In this document: piece by piece, positions 55,939-64,000 of the stretch
Numbering within the stretch: the stretch's first letter is position 1
Layout: the number at the start of each line of letters is the position of its first letter
From: Sophora flavescens
Taxonomy: Eukaryota > Streptophyta > Magnoliopsida > Fabales > Fabaceae
DNA length: 64,000 bases
Direction: 5' to 3'
Assembly: GCA_030762895.1 (NCBI GenBank)
Contig: CM061070.1
Coordinates: forward strand, 30,469,652 to 30,533,651
Notes under the pieces: model-generated
The model's input: the letters and a program-made list of their open reading frames with translations, nothing else
Databases searched by the model: none
What the model was told of the DNA's origin: nothing
Made by a program: the position numbers and the translations under genes

Positions 55939-57950
55939 TGTAACACCCTAGTTTTTACACCTAGGATTAATTATTTTATTTGGATGATTATGTTTATTAT
56001 GTTAGGTGGTTTAGTTTGAGTAATTAAATTACTCTCTTCAAATTATTTTATTAAGTGCGTTAGCACTGACTTATTTCAGTGAATGCACGTTTACTAGACA
56101 ATAATTTATGTTATTGTCACTATTATACCAGTACAGAAAAATATTTTAAATAATGTAAATAAGAGAAAAACATTTTCATATTCTTATCCTATTTAATTTT
56201 AGAGTTAAAAATATGTTGGTTTGACATTTATCGGAGATTAAATTTTGGACTGAGTATTTTCTTAGTAGATCAGTTCAACTATTAATCTTTACTCTAACTT
56301 GAATTTCGAAAACATATCCTTATCAATCTTTATTTTTAGATTCTAAAAAGTAAAAACATGTTTATTTTAGGCCTAATATTTATCACTCATTTGGTACCTA
56401 TCACTAAATAATTAGCTTAAAAACTAAACTTCCTCACTTTTCTCTCTCTTTCTCGACGTGCTCTCTCTGTTTCTCTTTTCTTTCTCTGTTTCTTTCTCTT
56501 TTCTTCTTCTTCCTTCTCACGCCATCATCTTCCTCTTCCAAACTTCACCCTCCTCCTTCCTTCTCTCTAGCCGCCACGAGCCGCCCCTGCACAACCTAGC
56601 CAGCCGTCGCTCAGTCGTCGCACAAGGAGGAGACAACGCGTCTCGCGTCCCTGTACACATCGCCGGAACAGCGAAACGGCGCCGCCACCGTTCTGCTTCG
56701 AAACTGCTGCGAGCTTCGTCGCGGTAAGCTCCCTTAACCGCCGTTCATGGTGGTTCTACCACCCTTAAGTGTTGAATCTCCTTCTTTTATGTTTTCTCTC
56801 ATCTCTTTTGTCCATGGTTGTTGTAGAACCTCGATCTGCCGCCGTCCTCAGTCGCTGCCATCTCGCCGGTCAGCAAGGCAGCCACCATGTTCTTTTGCTT
56901 TTCATCTTGGGTGAGTTTTCACTATAACCTCTTCTAGTTGAAAAACCCCAAATCTGATTTTTGAAACCCTAACCCTAACCCTTTAATTTCAGATTTTAAT
57001 CTTGAAATTTAAGGTTGTTTTAGGAGATTGGGACTGTGAGTTTGTGTTTCCCTAAACCAATTTCATTATTCTGAGTTTCCCCTAAATTTTAATAATGAGC
57101 CCTAAACCCCCAATCTGATTTTATTTGAATTTGGGTATGTTTTTATGAAATTAATTGTGATTTAGTGTAATTAGGACTCTTAATGGATGATTTCCAAAGT
57201 TCTTTTTCAAGATCTTTTAATCAAAACAATGTTTTCTAAAAGGGTATTAGGAAGCGTGAGCTTCAAACATAATTTTCTTTAAAAATAACCTTGTTTGGTA
57301 ATTAGATTAAGTGTTTAGATTAAGTTAGGATGTGTGTTTGATCATGTGAAATTAATTTCTTGATTTCTGGTTGTTGCGCGTTATTGGAATTATTCTCTGA
57401 GCGATTGGACACGACTATGCTTGCTTAATGGAGTAGAGATGAGCTAACGTGATCATTAAGACGAGGATCCTTTACTTGTCTTCAAAGGTAAGGGGAGTTT
57501 GCCTAGGGATATTCAATAACTGTATGCATGTGTGTAAGTGTTTAATTGGATATTTACCTGTTGATTGAGCTTACTTGATTATCTAATGTATTTGAACTGT
57601 TATGCTATTATCTGATGTTGAACTGTACTTGTTTCTAAATGATATAATGCATATATGTGATGAACTGCTTTCAACTGTGATATTAGCATTGCACTGATGA
57701 TATATATACTGTTGATTAAAAGTTTGCTAAGCCAGACGTGCATCTGTACTCAACCATAATAAGGATTCAAAACCTTAATAAGCTTTGAAGATAAAGGGAT
57801 TGGTGTTCTTTTCCAAAAGCTCTTTAAACTTAAAGGACTTGTTTTAAATGTTGAAATGGTTTTGGTGAACTATTGTTATACAAGAGAAAAATCCTTTTCG
57901 AACTACGTGTCTCCAAGTGAAAAACTTTCAAGATTATTTGGCAATATCCT
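55939..57950 (+). repeat. Element G: chromovirus LTR, left part
   Basis: It begins TGTAACACCCTAG. Its later part matches the LTR of B (which lies in the opposite orientation) around CTTAATAAGCTTTGAAGAT and GAAAAACTTTC, so G is a diverged member of B's family. A GC-rich, exon-like island lies at about 56560-56910. The target copy ATCCT of H is at 57946-57950. Confidence 0.8.
56458..56910 (+). other. GC-rich exon-like island in LTR of G
   Basis: A pyrimidine-rich CTCTCTCTGTTTCTC leader is followed by CpG-rich sequence (CCGCCACGAGCCGCC, CGGCGCCGCCACCG), a GTAAGC donor-like site near 56723, an acceptor-like TTGTTGTAG near 56826, further CpG-rich sequence, and GTGAGT near 56911. An 89-codon frame (56458-56727) starts with a hydrophobic Leu/Phe/Ser stretch and ends Arg-rich; it may be only the leader read in frame. 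It could be a spliced LTR leader or captured gene sequence; neither is proven. Confidence 0.4.
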
Positions 57951-59293
57951 TGATGAGTGTGATTTCACCTCATTTTTCATGTACATTTCTGCATGCATTT
58001 GCATATAGTTAGGCCAATTTAGTGTTGATTTTGTATAGTTTTTCCTTTGGAACGGATGAGGTGGTTTCTGTGTGTTGTTTTGCAGGATTTAATGGAAAAA
58101 TGCCCAGAAATCAGCCTTGGTGGAGCTTGGATGAAAAAGAGCCGGAAAAGTGAAGATTATGAGCCAAACAGAGCCCATCACGGCCTGGCCGTGATGACCA
58201 TCACGGCCGTGATCAAGCAGAGAAGAAGGCAAAAGTCAGAGACTGTCACGGCATGCCCGTGATATGAATCACGGCCGTGACCTAGGATTCGCGTCGCGAA
58301 CAAAGGGCTCGCCTCGCGAGTGACCATTTTGTGCAAATTCGCCCAAGTCAGAAACCATCACGGCCTGGCCGTGATGGCCATCACAGCCGTGACACGATAC
58401 TGATCTATAAATGGGACTGACTTCTATCCTAAAAAAGGAGCTTTTGGTGGAGAGAGCACTTGGGGACTTGGAGGCTGCGGCTGAGATAGGGTTCCAGCCC
58501 TAGAAGGGGAGATTTCCTTGCTCTAGGAATGGAGGAAGCTTGTCTATGAGTGTTCTCCATCCCTTTTCTCATTCTCTTTTGTATTTCCTTTTATCATGAG
58601 TAGTTAAATCCCCATTTTTGGGGTTAGATGTAGCTTTTCTGAACTTGTTGTATTTGATTTGGTGTTTTAATGCAAGTCTCTATTTCTTTATGAGTATGTG
58701 ATTCTATGCTTAATGCTTTCCTTGGATTAGCTACCCATAGGAATGATATGTTGCTTTGATAGATGACTGGAAGGTTGGTATTAAGGTATGCTCATGAATC
58801 ATATGCCAAGTAGTTCAAGAATCTAGACATAGGTGTTGAATGCTTGCAGTCTGATAAGTCTTGACTTAATGCAAAATCACAGATCAATCCACCTAAGACA
58901 TTAGGGTTTGATTTGGGGTTTTAGGCTCAATGCACCTAAGACATTAGGCTTGAGTATTTTAGAAAAGGCTTGATTGTCATAATTGAACTAGGACTTGTGT
59001 TGATTACCATTTCATTGCAATTAAGGGAGGATTAGTGTAGTCTAACCCTAACAAGCTTAGCCATATCTCTGTTTGCCTTCCAAGTGTTCGATATAATTCC
59101 CAAAAGACCAAAAATATTTTATTTCTTTGTTTTAATCTCTCATACTTTAGTTTAGTCTAGATAGTTGTTGAGTTTGTGAATTGGTAATTGACAACCAATC
59201 CCTGTGGATACGATAACCGGTCTCACCACCGTATTACTTGATTGCGACGAGGTGCACTTGCCTTTATTTATATTCTAAAAAATACACGCATCA
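57951..59293 (+). repeat. 5' LTR of element H
   Basis: TCACGGCC...GGCCGTGA palindromes, TTCGCGTCGCGAA and CTCGCCTCGCGAG cluster at 58177-58394, directly upstream of TATAAAT (58406-58412). The rest is leader-like and non-coding. Confidence 0.93.
58406..58412 (+). promoter_or_regulatory. TATA box in 5' LTR of H
   Basis: CTATAAATGG directly after the palindrome cluster; the copy in the 3' LTR is at 62711-62717. Confidence 0.7.
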
Positions 59294-59299
59294 AGTTTT

Positions 59300-59317
59300 T
59301 GGCGCCGTTGCCGGGGA
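59300..59317 (+). other. PBS of element H (tRNA-Asp)
   Basis: TGGCGCCGTTGCCGGGGA lies six bases after the LTR. Confidence 0.9.
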
Positions 59318-59493
59318 TTGGCTTTGTCAATATCATTAGTAACAAATGAGACAACTAGTTTAGACATTTTTTTTATTTTATTTTTCTGTATATAACTGAT
59401 ATTTTTCTTTTGTTAGTTTTGTATATATTTGAATTTTTGTTTCTTTGATCTTGGGCTTAATTGTCTGTGAGGTGAAAATTGGTTTGGCAGGAT

Positions 59494-60690
59494 CATGGAC
59501 TATAATTATTATCAGCCATCTGATGCAGAATTGGAGATATCTGAGTTGCGGTGCAGGGGTAGATATGCTTGCAATTAGCCGTAAACATCCAACAAGTGAG
59601 TAATGAGTCATCAAGGGTAATCGTCTCTCTCTCCACCAGTGGTAGGTTATCTTTGAATGGGAAATCAATTTCCCGACACTTCCACTCCATGGTGGGGGAA
59701 CCCTCCAAACAATACTTTGATGGATGAAGGGGAACATTGGGAGTCTTCCACACCTTGGTATGATGAGCCATCCCCATTGGAAGTTGCTTGGGAGAACTTC
59801 AAATCCGCATTCCCGATCGAGGTTGAGCAACCTATCCCGGATAGTCAACCTCACTTAGAGGCCGTTTTGGAGAACTTCATGGCAACAACAATGGAAGAAT
59901 TAAAGAATCAAGAAGATACCATTCAAGTCTCGGTGCGTATTGAGGAACTCTCTAACCTTCTATCCGAAATGCCAAATGGGAACTTGATGGATGATGATGA
60001 AGATGATGCAATGATGGATGAGGAGGAAGAAGAAGTGGGAGCAACCGAGTCAAGAAGTGAAGACCCTGTTTTGGAGAACATAGTTGCACCATTCCCCATT
60101 GAACCCTTGACTAAGGAGCCTGAAAGGAAGAGGCAATTGGAGGACATCTATTTCACCATGCTTGGAGATGATGAAAAACTTTTGGAATTAGATGGTGCTA
60201 TTGGTTCCTATGCATGTGTGGAATGTGATGGGAGAAACACTTGTGTGGTTTGTGCGGAGATTTCTGCATATTTGGAAGGTGATGGATTTGACAATGCTTT
60301 GAGTGAAGATTGTACAGAAGCTTAACAACAGCACCAATGATCCTCTCGAATTGTTTGCCACCTCACATTTTAAAGCAGTCAACAATGGAGTTCATGCCTC
60401 TACCTGAGGTTGAACCCCATTTTTATTGGGAAGATTTTGTGGATGAAGGGGTCAATTTTGACCCAAGAGGGAGTGAGAAATTCAACACATTTGGTGAGGT
60501 CACCATGATTTTCAAGAGCTCACTCCCATATTTTTCTTTAAAACTGTGGGATCCAGGTGAAGGATCTCACATGGTTAGCATCCCTTGGTCCTTATACCAC
60601 AGGTTATGGGATCCAGGTGGATGCTTCTTGATAAGTCAAGCTAGTGACGTTAAAGAAGTGCTTATTGGGAGGCAACCCAACTTTTCTTAA
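59494..60690 (+). pseudogene. Gag-like gene of element H
   Basis: A short frame MDYNYYQPSDAELE at 59494 stops after about 27 codons. The main frame 59657-60325 (222 codons) has LENFMATTMEELKNQEDTIQ, resembling Athila gag tails, an acidic run (DDDEDDAMMDEEEEE) and YACVECDGRNTCVVCAEIS, the CxxC-x5-CxxC motif. A frame break near 60320 separates this from the frame ending at 60690, which holds NCLPPH, VEPHFYWEDFV, GSEKFNTFGEVTM, YHRLWDPGG and LIGRQPNFS. The order matches the C-terminal half of D's protein. No gag core, protease or RT is present. The lesion may be recent, since the LTRs are nearly identical. Confidence 0.7.
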
Positions 60691-62278
60691 CCCTTATCTT
60701 TAGTTAGTTTTTGTTTTTGATTTTCAACCTCTTGAATAATTTGAGAAGCTCAAGAGGAAAATAATAAATTGTCAATTGTCAAGTGTTTGCAGGGTAATAA
60801 AGAAGGAAGGAGAAGCAAAAAGAGCAGGGAGAAACAAAGCCAAAAAGCATGTGAGCCAACACCCGTTACCGCCTCGGTAAGCCGTTCCAATTTTCTGCTT
60901 TATTTTATTTTTTTTATTTTTTCTTCTCCCCTCTCCAACTTGATTGTTTACATTGGGGACAATGTAAATCTTTAAGCTTGGGGTAGGGGTAATCTTTTTG
61001 CTTGCATTGTAAATATTGCATTCATATAGGCTTAAGTTTGCATGATCGCATGATTCGGTTACCCCTGCTTAGATTGAGCATCTGATTGTGAGAACTAAGT
61101 GCCAATTAAATTGTGATAGTGGATTTTTGAACCCAATTCTGTTTATTCTTGTGATATGGCTGCAAATGAATATGCTTGAGATGATCTTGGATAGTTGATG
61201 ATTAGCATATGTTTCTATAGACTTGTGTTTTTCACTGGTTCTTGAACTGATAAATGTGAGCTTTTGAGCCATTAGGGGGTACTCACTAAATCTGCCCCCA
61301 TTCTCTGTGTTGAGTGTTATTCCTCTTGGTTTGTTTTCTCTAAAACTTGACTTGAAACCATTTTAAAGCTTAAAATTTTTTGAAAACATTTTTGAAAATG
61401 ATTGAGGCAATAAGTATTTTTCTGGCCTTCTGAGTTTTGAATGATGAAATGCTACCCCTTAGTTGCCCAATTTTGAGCCTGAATGAATGACATGCTTTTC
61501 TTGGTACCCTGAAATGTTTTGATAAATAATGTTTGATGGGACCTTCTAAAGTATTACAAAAGGGTAAACAGGTGGTTGAAAAAAAAGTTTGGGAAAAGAA
61601 TCAGAAAAAAAATTTCTCGAGTTAATAAAAAAAAAAACTCCCCTTCTCCAAATAAAAGAAAAACAAAAGAAAAAGAAAAATAAATAGAGAAGGGGATGAA
61701 AAAAAAAGTGAGAAAAAAAAAAGAAAGAAAAGAAAGGTGGAAAAATGTATTGACAACCCAAGAAGGTATTTTAGAAGGTGTCTAGTGTTGAAATGTTTGA
61801 TACTTGGTTTAGCCTTTTGAAATATCCCTTTCTTGTTATCCCCACCTAAAGATTAATCCCATGGCCACGTTACAACCAAATAAAGACCTCTTGATTCTTA
61901 GGTGTTTTCATAAATAAAGTGGAGATTTGGTTGATAGTCACGCATATGGTAGGAATCATTCCTTGAGGAAAATGGAGCGAATTGTTATATATACTTGAAC
62001 ACTTGAGTGAGTGAGGCAAGAAAGAGAGCCAAGCAAATAAACAAGCTTGGGGTGAGCTTCAAGTGAGCAAGAGTGCCCGAATCAGTGAGAATGTGAGTCT
62101 AGGAAACTTAAGCCCTAATTGGACTTGAATTGATTGTCTCTTGCTGAATTGTTTGAATTGCCTGTTACTTGGATCATTTTACTCAGGTTCTTGGTTCACT
62201 ATCCATGCTTTGACTGTTTATCTCTTCTGGCCTTAGTTTTTGCTTGAGGACAAGCAAAGTCTTAAGCTTGGGGTGATT
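60691..62278 (+). other. 3' noncoding region of element H
   Basis: It includes a GAGCCAACACCCG block leading to GTAAGC (60877-60882), the distal hairpin ACATTG / CAATGT with loop GGGA (60950-60965), AAGCTTGGGGTAGGGG (60974-60989), an A/G-rich tract (61560-61745), the conserved TTACAACC...AAAGACCTCTTGAT block (61865-61895), the proximal hairpin TTTGCTTG / CAAGCAAA with loop AGGA (62239-62258) and the PPT AAGCTTGGGGTGATT (62264-62278). TTGGG-AGGCAA-CCCAA lies at the end of the coding region (about 60665-60681). Confidence 0.75.
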
Positions 62279-63598
62279 TGATGAGTGTGATTTCACCTCA
62301 TTTTTCATGTACATTTCTACATGCATTTGCATATAGTTAGGCCAATTTAGTGTTGATTTTGTATAGTTTTTCCTTTGGAACGGATGAGGTGGTTTCTGTG
62401 TGTTGTTTTGCAGGATTTAATGGAAAAATGCCCAGAAATCAGCCTTGGTGGAGCTTGGATGAAAAAGAGCCGGAAAAGTGAAGATTATGAGCCAAACAGA
62501 GCCCATCACGGCCTGGCCGTGATGACCATCACGGCCGTGATCAAGTAGAGAAGAAGGCAAAAGTCAGAGACTGTCACGGCATGCCCGTGATATGAATCAC
62601 GACCGTGACCTAGGATTCGCGTCGCGAACAAAGGGCTCGCCTCGCGAGTGACCATTTTGTGCAAATTCGCCCAAGTCAGAAACCATCACGGTCGTGACGC
62701 GATACTGATCTATAAATGGGACTGACTTCTAACCTAAAAAAGGAGCTTTTGGTGGAGAGAGCACTTGGGGACTTGGAGGCTGCGGCTGAGATAGGGTTCC
62801 AGCCCTAGAAGGGGAGATTTCCTTGCTCTAGGAATGGAGGAAGCTTGTCTATGAGTGTTCTCCATCCCTTTTCTCATTCTCTTTTGTATTTCCTTTTATC
62901 ATGAGTAGTTAAATCCCCATTGTTGGGGTTAGATGTAGCTTTTCTGAACTTGTTGTATTTGATTTGGTGTTTTAATGTAAGTCTCTATTTCTTTATGAGT
63001 ATGTGATTCTGTGCTTAATGCTTTCCTTGGATTAGCTACCCATAGGAATGATATGTTGCTTTGATAGATGACTGGAAGGTTGGTATTAAGGCATGCTCAT
63101 GAATCATATGCCAAGTAGTTCAAGAATCTAGACATAGGTGTTGAATGCTTGCAATCTGATAAGTCTTGACTTAATGCAAAATCACAGATCAATCCACCTA
63201 AGACATTAGGGTTTGATTTGGGGTTTTAGGCTCAATGCACCTAAGACATTAGGCTTGAGTATTTTAGAAAAGGCTTGATTGTCATAATTGAACTAGGACT
63301 TGTGTTGATTACCATTTCATTGCAATTAAGGGAGGATTAGTGTAGTCTAACCCTAACAAGCTTAGCCATATCTCTGTTTGCCTTCCAAGTGTTCGATATA
63401 ATTCCCAAAAGACCAAAAATATTTTATTTCTTTGTTTTAATCTCTCATACTTTAGTTTAGTCTAGATAGTTGTTGAGTTTGTGAATTGGTAATTGACAAC
63501 CAATCCCTGTGGATACGATAACCGGTCTCACCACCGTATTACTTGATTGCGACGAGGTGCACTTGCCTTTATTTATATTCTAAAAAATACACGCATCA
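62279..63598 (+). repeat. 3' LTR of element H
   Basis: It is the same as the 5' LTR except for few substitutions and a 23-bp loss within the last palindrome pair before the TATA box (62711-62717). Confidence 0.93.
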
Positions 63599-64000
63599 AT
63601 CCTATTGGGGGGAAATATTTCAAAGACAAAAGAATTTCAAAGATGCTTTATAAAAGATTTTCAAAGAAAAGGTTTTTCCTAAATATTTTAGAAACTTTAC
63701 GATAACCTGGATAGGTTATCGAGGATTCGGTTTTGAATTTGATTTTCACCGAACGAAAAATAAGTACTTAAGAAAGAGAATCTAGTATGCGAGACGTCGC
63801 CTCTAGTATTCAGTTATACGCACTTGATCTTGGATCAGTGTTAATTCGGGGCCATGGGTCCTATTCATGACGTTCTGGACTGAGAGTCAAATTCTCGAAA
63901 TCGAGGACAGTGCGTTCTGATTTCGTTGTTGTGGACTGTGTGTCCTAATCACGTTGTTGTGGACTGTGTGTCCTAATCACGTTGCTGTGGACTGTGTGTC
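63599..64000 (+). repeat. Element G LTR, right part
   Basis: After the ATCCT copy, G resumes with TATTGGGGGGAAA, continuing the B-like LTR sequence (GAGACGTCGCCTCTAG, CTTGATCTTGGATCAGTG). Near the window edge a 28-bp unit starting GTTGTTGTGGACTGTGTG repeats two and a half times (63929-64000). No gene. Confidence 0.8.

Larger units (their letters stand above)
57951..63598 (+). mobile_element. Element H: young non-autonomous Athila-related element
   Basis: The LTRs of 1343 bp (57951-59293) and 1320 bp (62279-63598) run TGATGAG...GCATCA with ATCCT duplications (57946-57950, 63599-63603). The internal 2985 bp has a tRNA-Asp PBS, a gag-like gene without enzymatic domains and a long 3' noncoding region. 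The LTRs differ at about 11 substitutions by eye plus one 23-bp deletion, the lowest divergence here, consistent with H being the innermost insertion. Confidence 0.93.

Overview
The window is plant nuclear DNA, most likely from a dicot with a repeat-rich genome. I found no host gene, rRNA or tRNA gene. Nearly every base belongs to LTR retrotransposons inserted into one another. The evidence is TG...CA long terminal repeats, 5-bp target-site duplications (TSDs), primer-binding sites (PBS) matching plant tRNA-iMet (TGGTATCAGAGC) or tRNA-Asp (TGGCGCCGTTGCCGGGG), and polypurine tracts (PPT). Gag, protease (PR), reverse transcriptase (RT), RNase H (RH) and integrase (IN) remnants of Ty3/gypsy and Ty1/copia type are also present. 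Species cannot be read from the sequence.

Layout, with labels used throughout. L: chromovirus-type LTR remnants (1-251 and 4174-4564). A: truncated Athila-type gypsy with one LTR (252-4173, +). J: chromovirus LTR plus PBS (4565-20546, +), split by I and K. I: pol-less Tekay-like chromovirus (6047-15398, +). K: decayed non-autonomous Athila-related element (15842-19818, +). E: Athila-type element with gag tail, PR, RT, RH and IN (20547-54304, -, 5' end outside), split by C. C: copia element (23424-50184, +), split by B and D. B: full-length Tekay-like chromovirus (26310-39152, -). D: non-autonomous element with an intact gag-like ORF (43103-48522, -). F: start of another Athila-type element (54305-55938, +). 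G: chromovirus LTR related to B (55939-57950 and 63599-64000, +). H: young non-autonomous Athila-related element (57951-63598, +).

Insertion order read from who interrupts whom: J, then E, then C, then B and D; on the right J, then E, then F, then G, then H, which is five levels. LTR divergence agrees: H and D have nearly identical LTRs, I clearly more diverged ones. TSDs close the insertions of I (GTTTT), C (TCCCA), B (CAGCC), D (CTGAG) and H (ATCCT). B and C carry broken copies of all pol functions and E all of them from the gag tail on; D, H, I and K lack pol and would have depended on proteins from relatives. E is a plausible helper for D, because the two share LTR ends, PBS type and the 3'-terminal 40 bp.

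The best candidates for something undescribed lie in the Athila-related group (A, D, E, H, K). First, a module of a short hairpin with an RGGA-type loop followed by a polypurine tract occurs twice, about 1.2-1.3 kb apart, once at the head of the 3' noncoding region and once at the 3' LTR. Second, a noncoding block of about 30 bp is shared by all five elements. Third, a four-cysteine CxxC...CxxC motif, followed by AEIS in three of the four, is shared by E, D, H and K. Fourth, clusters of CpG-rich palindromes sit just upstream of the LTR TATA boxes. Separately, element B encodes a 170-residue acidic ORF inside both LTRs.
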